DNA from: Roridomyces roridus
Lineage: Eukaryota; Basidiomycota; Agaricomycetes; Agaricales; Mycenaceae
Direction of reading: 5' to 3'
NCBI GenBank assembly: GCA_029378245.1
Contig: JARKIF010000011.1
Span: forward strand, 124,001-188,000
Length of the DNA: 64,000 nt
Shown in pieces: positions 46,871 through 57,968 of this stretch; positions within the stretch are counted from its first letter, which is position 1; every line of letters starts with the position of its first letter. The notes under the pieces were generated by a model. It saw nothing but the letters and a program-made list of their open reading frames with translations, did no database searches and had not been told where the DNA came from. Made by a program: the position numbers and the translations under genes.

Positions 46871-47904
46871 GATGGGGAGCACGAAAAAAAAGGCGGGCCC
46901 CCACACTTGCCTTTTGATTACTGTACTATTTCGACCAAAGATTCAGTGACGCGTGACGAGGCCTCGTGAAATGAAGGATTTTGCACCCGGTGACGGGTGA
47001 CATTCAAAATTTTCGCTTCGGCAACTCGGGAAACAGTGATTTCCCATCAGTGTCAGCCGTAATGTGTGATCTGATTGATGTCATCAGTCCATATAAGGGA
47101 ATTTGATCTGATGGCCGCTCGGTGAATCTCTTATCTGGTGAACTTTGGCGGTGAACCGGTGACACGTGACACCCAGTGAAGGATTGGTCGACAGTATTGA
47201 AAGTTAAACTTGGGCAGGCTGGGGATCGGGTCAGCCGACCAATCGTGGGGTAACCTCGGAGCCCTTAGGGTCCCCGTCGGGCCGTGTTCCAGGAACACCG
47301 ACATATATTGACGACAGGGTATTCCTCTGGTTTATCTTCCATGCGCTATCCCACGAGGCTCATTTTTCGATCCAGACATCAATCATACAAGAACATGCTG
47401 GCCATGATGGTTTCAATTGAACGGCGCATGGGGGAAAATCACGATGGCTTGTATTTTGAGGCAGGTTTGGGCCAACTTGTTATTCATCTACAAACTTGGG
47501 AAATGGTAGGAATTGAGGGCGCCTATTTATTCCCGGGTTCCCGCTGTGCATGCTCCAGGTAAGCCCATCGGGTCCGGCGAAAACCCTCATCCGATGGTAC
47601 AGGTATTTAAAGTTTTCACTTCCGCGGTGGTCTGGTTTACACCTTCCGCGATGCCAACACTCCCCCGGTGGTCGGTAACGACGCACCGAAACCGTTGCTG
47701 ACCGACGTACCGCGGTGTCTTGATTGGTAGCTCAACGGTCCTGCAATTTCCAAAGTGATCATGACTTATAATGCTATGGGGCTCAATGTGTGTCAGCGTT
47801 AATCATTCCTCAGCTTCCCCTCCCTCCGTCGAAGCCCGACACCGCCCGTACAGCCGTGAGTACCTGCATTTCTTTGACATGCCGACCTAACCCTGCCTGA
47901 AGTC
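46871..47904. other. Intergenic region
   Basis: Contains the upstream region of the sugar transporter and the 3' side of the F-box gene. The GTGACGGGTGACA / GTGACACGTGACAC repeats near 46990 and 47160 may be regulatory, but no motif is certain. Confidence 0.4.
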
Positions 47905-49775
47905 TCAGCTGAAGGCTGAGGCTCGACGCGCCAGGGCTGCGGGAAGTTGGTTCGACCCCTCTAACTGGGGAGGGAGATGACCGATGCCATAGTCAAACCT
48001 TTTTTTCGGGCGGTGCAGGTGTGCAGCCAAAATTTGCCTTGAGCGGGTGTACATGCAGTTAATTTGCTGGATTTGGGCAGTATGATTTAGTTGGAACTCC
48101 GGGTCACCCTCTACAATCTCGTAGATGGGTTTCCGGGAGATCTCCCGTACTTCTTGGAACGCAAACACCAGTCTTTGAACCTCCACCCACGCCTGCTGAC
48201 TTCGAAGATATTCCCGTTCATCTGATCCTCCGTCGAAACGCACGTATCCTAGAAGAGGGAAAAAGTGATCCAAATGACGCGCGACCGCGAGGGCGTCGAA
48301 GGGCGAATCAGTCGAGTGAACGACCAATTTGCGGAGAAGGTGGGTAAAATATGGAGGGGTTTTCGGAGGCGCCGGGAGATTGATGGGGGATAAAGCCACC
48401 TCCACCTCGTGCAATTTGGGGCATCGGCGCGCAATCTTCGCCAGAGTGAGAATGCTGATGAGGAATGGATGTACTTTTCCCGATGTAGAAGAGCGCCTTG
48501 TGGACACGAGGGAGAAGCGCACAGAGAGGAAGCGCAATTGCGTCAATCCTTCAAAATGGGAGTCGAATGGACATCCGAATTGGAATGTGTAGGTTCCGGA
48601 CAACGTTAAGCGACGGAGTGCGTGAAACCATCCCCATCCCAATGGCTCCAAATCAATCGCGCTCACGACGGTTGCGCTGAAATCCAGCTCTTGTAGGGCT
48701 TTGGGAGAATGATGGACAATGGCCGCGATATGACCGTCGTTTACAAGATTGAATCTAGTGTGAGATTCGGAGCACGACGAGGGTGCTGTGTCTGCGACAC
48801 GTCGTACCGGCATCTCGGGCATCCAGCGCAGTACAAGTGATTGAACCTTCCAACTATCGATCTTCTTCAGCATAAAGAGCGGGAATGAGCTACCATTCCG
48901 TGGTCCCGATGGCTCCCACAGAAACTGCGCGCACCGCAGTTGAGGGAAAGGCACGGCCGGATCTGCGGGCAGCTCTGGCACAAAATCGGCCGGGAAGCAT
49001 CCCGAACTGATGGAAAGGGACTGCAGATGGGGGAGACGTCCAAGACCATGAAGAAGGGGTATGTTAAAATCTCCGGCGGACTTTAGTTCGAGAGTTGTTA
49101 GATGATGGAACGGCAGTCGAACGATGACTGTCGCAACGAACTGACCGCGAAAAATCAGTTTGCGAGGTTGAGCTCCACCGGTGATCAACGCGGGTAGTGC
49201 GAGCAACATGGCGGCACTCGGGGTGTCCTGAAGCTCGATTATTTGAAGGGACGGCCGCATGTACAAAATAGCCTCTGAAGCTGACGGCCAGACTTGTCCG
49301 CACTGGAAGCGCAACAAGTTGGGAAGCAGGAGGACCGAACGACACGCTAGCCGGACATATACAGTGGGGTCAATCACCCGACCAACGTCTGGTGCGTAGA
49401 AAATCTCCTTGACGAAACGACCATAACGATCGAAAACATCCCATTGCCGCGCGATGGAAATGACGCCGTAGAAACCCTTGTGAAACCGGTCAGGCGGACG
49501 TCTCGATTCAAAATGCGTAATGCCACATACCCACAGCCGCCCACCGTCGGGGCCTGATTTTGGTCTGAATGCGCGAATGAGAAGCAAGAGAGGGACCAGG
49601 CTGTCCAGTCTCTTCCAGAGAATCTCCAGAGCTGGCCCTGAGAAGGCCTTCCAAGTCAAGGCAACGCTGAGCAGAGATGCCCTCCTCGCCGCCAACTCCG
49701 AGCTCGAGTCGGCCGTCAGCGATGAGGGCGATAAATGTTCGAAGATCTCCCCGAGCAGACTCCGAGTCCTGAAGA
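47905..49775 (-). CDS. F-box/leucine-rich-repeat-like protein
   Basis: A frame of about 600 codons runs without introns from about 49770 to the stop at 47905. At the N-terminus a degenerate F-box reads LLGEIFEHLSPSSLTADSSS and, after it, LLSVALTWKAFSGPALEILWKRL, as in many agaric F-box proteins. The rest shows irregular leucine-rich repeats (LPNLLRFQCGQVW, HHLTTLELKSAGDF, LPHLQSLSISSG, LRRLTLSGTYTF, LRFLSVRFSLV). Such proteins recruit substrates to SCF ubiquitin ligases through Skp1 (family knowledge). The start codon was not fixed: the frame is closed by a stop just upstream of the F-box, so a short first exon must exist further upstream. Confidence 0.75.
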
Positions 49776-50355
49776 CATTGTATCAACATTGTATACTGGC
49801 AGGGACATGCATGTACTTGTACATCCATTCATGCTGGCAAGTGAGGAAAGCAAAAAGAAGTCGCGCACTGCCACACGATGATCCCACGGTGGTGTGACTC
49901 CCAACTTGATTGGTGTGATGGCCGAGTCGGGTTTCTTTTCGACTCGTCGCCGCTTTTCCATCATTTGTATGCCAACAAGTGATACACACTCGTATGTGGC
50001 CTCGATTCCAAAATCTTGGATTGGCGCGCCGACTTGCATCAAATCATGCCGGCCCACGAATAGCACTTTCCGAGCCGAATCCAGCGGAAGCAAAGTGATC
50101 GCTGTAGAATGCCGCAATCCGTAGGCATGCTGTCCATTCTGATGAAGTTGGCTTCAGTATTCTATGCTGTCGGACTTGTGTCGATTGTACATCTTACGCT
50201 ACTACGGCTCGACAACGGCTCGAAATGATTTTCTGATTCGGATCAATTTCCACCAGCTGCCGTCGCCGATGGAAGCACCGGGCCGGAGTTTGCCGGAGTG
50301 AGATATAAAAGAGTCAGGCGGAGATACATTCAAACGCTCCTCTTCCCCGCCCACG
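49776..50355. other. Divergent intergenic region
   Basis: Holds the presumed promoters of the F-box gene and the efflux transporter; no extra gene seen. Confidence 0.45.
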
Positions 50356-52282
50356 ATGGATCTACTCAGGTTGGAAGCACACCCCACCGCCTCCAGCGAC
50401 GATTCCGATGCCACGCCCCTTTTCACACATGATCTCTTCTTCCTACCCATACCGACGTGGCTCCGTTCCTATCCCGGGAAACCCTGCAAATTTGGGCTCA
50501 TGCTGAATATTTCTATGGGGTTTGCGGGGACTTTCAGTGCGCCATAATTTCGTGAATTTTGTTTCTTCACTCATGTTGCACAGCGGTTACGAACCTGTAT
50601 TACTGCCAACCTTTACTCCGTGTGTGTTGGCTGATTCTGACTGGTCCCGAGACTGACTTTGGCTAGTCGATCTTGCGGCGTCTTTCGGAGTGTCGCATTC
50701 CCGAGTTTCTGTGTTCGTGATCACGCGGCTTCTCCCTTCGCAGGTTGACGTTCAAACAGAGTCCCGACGTTGTTGCAAGCCGGTTACGCCGTTGGTGTGG
50801 TTTTCATCTCCCCATTGGGTGACTTGGTTCGACGTCGGCAACTCATCTTACTGCTCATGATCCTTTCAACGACTCTGACCATTGTATGCCACTGCCTTTG
50901 AAATCAGTATATCCTCTCTCTGACTTCAGCAGGGACTCGCCGTAACCAGGAGCTTCGTCGCATTTCAAGCTCTCTCATTTCTCGTCGGTGTTACTTCCAT
51001 TATCGTCTCAATCATGCAGGTAAGCGCATCGCCGATGGACTTTGGATGTCAATGAACCCAACCATCAGCCACTCGCCGCAGATCTGGCCCCACCAGAACG
51101 CCGAGGCACGGCCATCTCCGTGGTCATCGCTGGCCTCCTCCTGGGTGCCGTCGTCTCACGCGTGATCGCCGGCGTCCTGGGCCAATTCGCCTCCTGGCGA
51201 ACGGTATACTACTTTGCCATCGGTATACAAATTCTTGCCCTCATCATCGTATTCTTCACGATACCCGACGCCCCGCCGAGTAGCGGCAAGGATAAAGACC
51301 AACTGACGTACCTTCGCATTCTGGGCACGATGGCCAAATTCGCAGTGACAGAACCCGCGGTCATTCAGGCGTGTTTCATCAGCCTCTCAACCGGCGCGGC
51401 GTATACCAATTTCTGGGTGACTTTGACATTCCTCCTCGGTGGACCGTTGTATAATTACTCCACGTGCGTCCCTTACTTTCTCCAACCTGGGTTTCGTATT
51501 GATTTCAATGTATGCACACAGCTTGGTTATCGGCCTCTTCGGCCTGGTTGGGATGGTCGGCGTCCTACTGGGCCCATTCACAGGCCGCTTCATCGACGTC
51601 CTCTATCCATGGCACGCTACTTTCATCGCCATCGTCCTGCTCACACTTTTCAACGTTATCAACGCCACGGCGAGCGGTCTGAACGTCGGCGCCGTTATCG
51701 TCGTTTCTTTTGGAGTGAATCTGTTCAGGCAGATGCAGCAGGCGGCGACTGCGACGATTGTCTTGAGGTTCGTGTACCGCAGTGGGGTATATCACCTGCT
51801 TACGCGGAGAGGGGTTGTAGTATTGCAGAAGAGGCACGCGGACGGATGAATGCGTTGAACATTCTCGCTGTAAGTCCTGCCATACACTTCCTTGCCGCAA
51901 ATCCTCATTCATCAATTACAGATATTCATCGGCCAGGTGCGCTTGAATTCGCCTCTCACCTCCTCAGCAAAACATTCAAATAACATTGACACAGGTGATG
52001 GGCACGTCCGTAGGCACCTCGGTATTCCTCAATCACGGCTGGCGAGCAGACGGCTGGCTCTCAGTCGCATTGTGCGGTTGGCAGGTCCTAGTATTGCTCG
52101 TGCGTGGACCGCATTGCGCCAGGCACACGTGGTTCGGGTCGGAGGGCGGGTGGCAGATGTTCCGCCGACGTGCATCGGTGCCGCAGGGGCGGGGAGATGA
52201 AGATGCGGAGGAAGGTGTAGTGAACGAGAAGGGAGCGGCGAAATCTATACCATCAACACACGCGGCACTGGAGGGGTCGTAA
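50356..52282 (+). CDS. MFS efflux-type transporter
   Basis: Ten exons: 50356-50536, 50584-50619, 50667-50712, 50760-50883, 50933-51019, 51069-51463, 51522-51767, 51812-51869, 51922-51936 (15 bp) and 51995-52282; 491 residues, all phases consistent. Motifs of the major facilitator superfamily are the first-helix-end VTNLYYCQPLL, the loop-2/3 motif GDLVRRR and PPERRGTAISVVIAGLLLG (motif C region), followed by helices to VMGTSVGTSVFL. The closest recalled group is bacterial/fungal DHA-like permeases with ANLYYxQPLL. The predicted role is drug/metabolite export by proton antiport. The gene ends 36 bp before the stop of a convergent seven-helix protein. Confidence 0.85.
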
Positions 52283-52318
52283 TGTATTTCATGTTTGTTG
52301 TACACACTGAACACACGG

Positions 52319-53513
52319 TCAAACAGATACAGAATTCGAAGCCCTCGGTTTCGATCCTTCGCCAAATTCCGATTCATCCCCTGCTCGAGTTGATATCTCC
52401 TTGCCCTTCAGAGTTGAAGTCGTCCCCGTGAAAGTCGTAGACCTCCCACCAAAGGACAGTGCATTGCTGCTCGAGTACGCCGTGACTTGGCGCTGGGTCT
52501 CGGCCGTCCAGACTTTACCCTGCGCAGTCCTGAACACAATGAGCAAAGTCGCCATGGTCTGAAATATCCTGGATCAGCCAGCATCCTCCCCTCTGCAGGA
52601 ATCCAAAGCACGCACCTGAATTTGACTGAGAGCTTGGAGGAAGATTTGGGACAGGGGATTGTTCATGCCGAACGGGACGAGGAAGAGAATCGAAAACGAA
52701 GAGTAGAGGAAGGCGGACTCGACGAGCATGGCTGCGATACTCGTATACTGCGAGCCGTGGTTTCCGTTGAGCAGTTTAGCTACGCGCCGGCGGTACACGT
52801 AGAGTCGGACGACGATGGCGATGGTGACGAGGATGTTGAGTGCGAGGGAGAGACTGAAGAACGGGATCGTCCAATTGATGGTGTTGAAGATACCGAAGGG
52901 CGAGGAGGTGCAGATTTGAATGAGCCACAGAATGCCCATTGCTAGGGTGAAGGTCAGTTTGCATTCAGGGAACGGAGGCCGAGGTGAGACGCACACACGG
53001 AGGTTAAGAACATGAGACAGGGTAGCGCCATCACGATATACAAGGAGACACCGCAGTTGGTGTAGATGATCATGCATCGCCAAACCTGTAACATCAGTCA
53101 GAGCAGCGTAGCAAGGATGGGAAAGAGGAACGTACCAGAAGAGCGTCGGAGAACCAATTCGTCAACACAAACGCCACATTCCCAATTTCATCCACAGGAA
53201 TCGAGAACTCGGCTGCCTCGAACGCCGCCGGACCACCGGGAAAGTTACGGTCCTCGATAAAAGCGAGCTGGACAAACTTGGCTATCGAGCCTTGGAAGAG
53301 CGAGGCGAGGATGAACTCGATTGAGATGTAGACGAGGAAGAAGACGCTCCGTCTGGAGTGGGAGCCCTTCCACTGTTGTATGAGGAGGTAGAAGCACATG
53401 GCGAAGAGGGCGAGGACGACTCCATATCCGACGCTGCAGAGGATTGCACCTTGCAGCCAAGTTTCTTCGTTGAATAGATCTGCGCTCGTCTCGTTGACCG
53501 GGGCGTAAGACAT
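52319..53513 (-). CDS. Seven-helix membrane protein, agaric family of unknown function
   Basis: Exons (minus): 53513-53136, 53085-52995, 52941-52616 and 52558-52319; 344 residues. The N-terminus is extracellular-like (MSYAPVNETSADLFNEETW). Seven hydrophobic helices follow: AILCSVGYGVVLALFAMCFYLL, FFLVYISIEFILASLFQGS, VAFVLTNWFSDALL, YIVMALPCLMFLTS, IPFFSLSLALNILVTIAIVVRLY, AMLVESAFLYSSFSILFLVPF and a final IQTMATLLIVFRTA. A cytosolic Ser/Thr-rich tail of about 65 residues ends it. The layout is receptor-like, but no classical GPCR motif is seen; a large lineage-specific membrane family is likely. The second donor is placed at 52995 to keep the frame. Confidence 0.8.
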
Positions 53514-54738
53514 GGGGGTTAATAGCAGAGACACTGGTCTCGTCTAGGTTTTATTCCTAAGCGGATGCAAAATTGTTCCGATGGTCTAGCATGGATCGGG
53601 GTGACGACACCGACGAGCCTGAGACCACTCAATCATCAGGAGTGGCCGCGGAACGGAGGGGATCTGAGCCCCTAATAACAGTGATCAATCTCCGAGGAAA
53701 CGTGGCATGTACGAACCTGATCGTATGCAAGTCTATTTGAGAAAGCGTGGCGGTTTTACTCCAGCTATGCTCCAGTGGCGTAGGTTGAGACGATGCGCAA
53801 GTAAAATAGTGCAAGCAGAGGGTATGACACCAGAAGCTGAGACGGCGACTAACAAGCATGGAAGGCGCCAGATGTGTTTGTACCTGTCTTGAAAATTGAG
53901 TCAAGTTCTATGAAAACGACAGGGTGTCGGTTCAACAAACCTAGGGAGCTCCAGGCCTCGGAATCAGAGTCACGTCATCGAAGATTCAACTCCCGAAGCC
54001 AGGCCAGCTACTTACGTTGAAATGTGGCAATGATAAGAGATTTCCGACGAGATGCAGCCGCCTTTAGATAGGCAAGACTTCGGCTTCGAATTTACTCATC
54101 CGGTCGATGCGAGATCGACTAAACGCGACATTGTGGATTACTGCCTGCGATTATGAGAGCGCAGAGCAGTACCTGGCTCCCTGGCGCCCTACTGCCCGCG
54201 AGATTGATCAAATGGGAGCTTCCTGGATAAAAATTTGAAAGAAACAAGTTGGGAATTTACGACTGAGTAATCGAAATGTCTCTTGGAAGCAGACGGGTGC
54301 GATTTGTGTCCATTTCGGTCACCGGTCAAGGAGGCTGAGATGCAGAGGAGTAGCCTGTAGGTATCAGCGTGAATTGCCAGGTTTCTGAAACAGACTTACT
54401 TGTCGCCATGGGTTCCGCAGAAAGCTCGAGAGAACAAGACGAAGTCGGAAGCAGAGAGGCAACAAATAGCCGAAAATAGTGGCACAGCCCTTGATACGAT
54501 CAACTTGCACTTGGCATTCACCACCACCCAGTGCAACCTCCTCCTCCTCCGCGCAGCAAGGGAATGTCGACCTCAAATTACACTTTCTCTTTTCAAAGCT
54601 CGATACCTCGACTAGAGCCAGTTTTATCCGTCGAGTCACGGTCCTCCAGGTGCGTCGACTCTAGAAGTCTGGATTCCTCTGGCCTTGCTCATCTCCCGGA
54701 AGAAGGTGTCGCCTAACCGACGGCCATGAACTTACGAG
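53514..54738. other. Intergenic region
   Basis: About 1.2 kb with short frames only. Nothing is recognised. Confidence 0.5.
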
Positions 54739-57700
54739 ATGAGTGGTCATAGCGCCTCGACAACATATTATCCACCAGTCCACCCTGTGAGCTTTTCATT
54801 CTTCGACGCACGACGCACGACATCCGCTGATCTTCTGCAGGCACACCAGCCCTCCAACGCCTAATCGACGCCCGTCGTCCTCAGCACTCAGTCTGATATC
54901 GGCCATTCGGCGACTGAGCGCGAGGCTGAAGTCGTACAGGTACCCATCTCTGTGCCAGCATCCCAGCCCGAGCCTGAGCCCGCGTCGATGCCAATTCCGA
55001 TGCCGATGCCAGAGCCAGAGACCCAGCCTGCACCTACACCCGCACCGATGGCCGCAGAGTCTATGCCGATGCCCGACCCCGTCACAGTACCCGTACCCGA
55101 CGCCGTCCCAGCTCCCGCTCCCGCCCTCGACGACCCGGGGTACTTTGACATCCCACAGCCCGCCGAAGTACGGCCCACCACCGCTGTGGTCTTGCAGGCT
55201 ATTGCAGAGGCGTCACCGATGAGTGGGAGCGTGACGGTCGTCGGGGATCCGCATGATCGTGATGTGCATGTGTCGCCGTATCCGTATCCGTACGAGCACC
55301 AAGTGCACCCTGCGCCTCTCGTCGTTGCGGAGGTGGATGTCGTGGGTGTCCAGATCAATGATCCCGATCCAGCTGCGCAGCCAGAGACGAGTGAGCTACC
55401 GGAGGCGAGTACGGAGGGAGGAGGAGGAGGAGGATGATGCGCTTGCGAGGGCAGAGATGGAGGCGAGGGTGTGGGAGGAGGCGCATAGAGACGGGAGGGG
55501 ATGGGTCGTGTGAGTCAATTCATTGGTTCTTGGCGCTCGGGCTGATGCTGGTCATAGACATACTCACGATGAAGATCCCTTTAAGTTTGCGGACCCGGCT
55601 CCTGCTCCGGCGCAGACAGAGGACGCACAAGACTCGGAGGGGAGGAGGGATGCGTTCTTTGCGATGCACGTCATCCATCCATCTCCTTTTGGACTTTTCT
55701 TCATTGTCTGCAGTCCCGTCATTGCAGTGAACGGAGAACCCCAACGCACGCGGGAGGCAGGCGGGATATCGAGTATACAGATGCCTATACCCATACCGCG
55801 GTGCGTGATTCTGCTTCACGTCGTGCCGAGCTCACTGATGGATGGGGCCATATCCAGGTCGATACACTCGAGACTCGGAGACGAGGTGCAAGAACGGTTC
55901 CAGTTCTTCTTCAACGACCCCGTCGCCGAGTGCATCCTCCTCCCTCCTCACCCCGTCCCAACGACGTCATACCCTCCAGCGAACGCCGTCCCCTCCTCTC
56001 AGCCGAGGCGCCCAGCAGCTACGGCCCTACCAACGCCGGCGACGCAGCTGCTGCGGGTCTGACATTCCGCGACCTTGGCTGGATCGAGTACGTGCTACCT
56101 GCGGGGGCGGCGACGTACTATGTACATCCGACTCTGCGTGTCACGACGGATGTGGATTTACGCAAGGGGGAGGCGCTGGGGAGGGTGGGTAAGGCGTTGG
56201 GGTATGAGGGTGGAGGTGAGGATGGCGCGTCGATGCGGCTGGGGAGGGTGAGGATGGAGATGTGGGTGAGGGAGGGTGGGAAGGGAAGGCGGGTGGAGGC
56301 AAGGGAGGCATCTGCATACGCATAGGAAGGGAAAGGGAAAGGGAAAGGGCAAGTGGCGCGGGACTTGGGCGAGCTTGGGTTGAGCAAATGGTGGGTAGAT
56401 CATGTGAAGCGGGAGGTCTCTTCGGGGGAGGATGTCGTTGGGCTCGAGGATCGCAAGTATCTTCTCTACTACTTTCCCTCCGCTTCTTTAACATTCGCGA
56501 ATAGACATGGACATGGAATATCGCTGTTGGGCCTTCATGGAATCGCACCCCGCGCACGCGGCGCTACCTTTTGACGCAAAGCGCGAGGCGATGGATGTTT
56601 TGAGCTGGTCTTGGACGGGTGAGCATGGGTTTCTTACTTGCATGCATGATGTGGCTAACGAATCCAAGACCGTCTTCTGGCCCCACAGGAGCAGCCCCTC
56701 CATCCGCCATTTTCCCAGGCCGAGTGTCAAGAGCTGCTGGGGCTTCTCCGGTCTTTCGGCGATCTGCCTCAGCCAGACACGGGTATCCAGAGCGTCGTTT
56801 TCACCCGTGTCGTCTCTCGGATTCTCCTGCGCGTAGGCACGTCGTCGTTCATCTCCTTCCTTCACCTTCTCTTGCTCACTCCTATCTAGTCCAATGGCGC
56901 CAGCATAACTTCCGACCGCACAAGCCGCTTCCTCTCGACTTTGTGGAGAAGCGCCGTTCGCTGGGATTCTTCCGAGCTACTGGACAAATCCTTGTCTCGA
57001 TCGTGTTATTGGACGTGCCATACCTCTTTAATCGGCCACCACATTCTCCTCGCGTGGACGCTGAAGGTGGAACTAGTAGTAGCAGCAGCACCGGCGCCGG
57101 CATGCGGAGCGTCCTCCCCTTCCTCGTCGTACAAGTCATGCTGAATCTTATCTCACCAACGCCAGGCTGCGATCCTACTCAGTGCCTCGACCACGTTCTT
57201 GTTGCTCCCAGAACTAGACGGGCGTGCGCGCGCCATAGCACTCGGGTCTGCGATCGTTGCTGCGGGGTGTATGATCTCCGGGCTCGTCGCGCTGTTTAGG
57301 TACAAGGCTGAGATGGCGGATGCTGCTGCTGCTGCGCCTCCGATGATCACTACTCATTCGGTGCATCACCATTATCATTACATGAATCCGAACATGGAGA
57401 GGGAGGGGATGATGCCTCTTTCTGTGCGTCTCTTTCTCCACTTTCTTTCCTTGATGTATGTAGGGAGGCTGACTCATTTCTTTCTTTTATCTGCAGACGC
57501 GGAGCATAGTCCTCTCACTCCCACTTGTCCTGTTGATATACGCGTTGTTAGGATTCGTCGCTGCCGTCGTCGTGTATTCGTATTCCTTTACCAACGGGGG
57601 CAGTGGTGCGAGGTTGGAGGATTATATGAGGTGGACTGCGTTGGGCGTTCTGGGCGGCGTGGCCGGCGTACTGGTGACGTCTGTCGTGTCTTTGAGGTAG
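54739..57700 (+). CDS. WW-like domain membrane protein, possibly interrupted
   Basis: 5' exons are uncertain. A Pro/Glu/Met-rich low-complexity part (about 54900-55430, xPxPMP repeats) is followed by a WW-like unit near 56070 (LGWIEYVLPAGAATYYVHPTLRVTT). Then come LSKWWVDHVKRE (56381 onward), DMEYRCWAFMESHPAH (56507 onward), FSQAECQELLGLLRSFG, VQWRQHNFRPHKPL and several membrane segments to the C-terminal VLGGVAGVLVTSVVSLR, stop at 57698-57700. Later introns (for example after SWSWT and after RILLR) splice cleanly. Two problems exist: an in-frame TAG at 56323-56325, and no in-phase splice between GLEDRK and DMDMEYR. The gene may therefore be a recent pseudogene or contain an unrecognised intron. 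Confidence 0.5.
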
Positions 57701-57968
57701 GAGTGGATGTAAGTTATCCATGTCCGCTTCTGTATGTATCCAATTTTATGCCTGTTCAATCAGGGCTTTGTATGTCTCCTCGCGGTTCTGAGTGGCAGTG
57801 TGGGACTCCACTCTCCTTCAGACCACGTCTGGCTTTGGTCTGCCAGGAACATTGTGTCTGTCATAAGCTGGCACTTCATATCAGACGCTGTACAGCCGCG
57901 AGAATCGGTCGCGCTAATCCGGGACCTGTGCCTACGTGGCAATACGTCCATTGCTCCTTCCTCTTACC

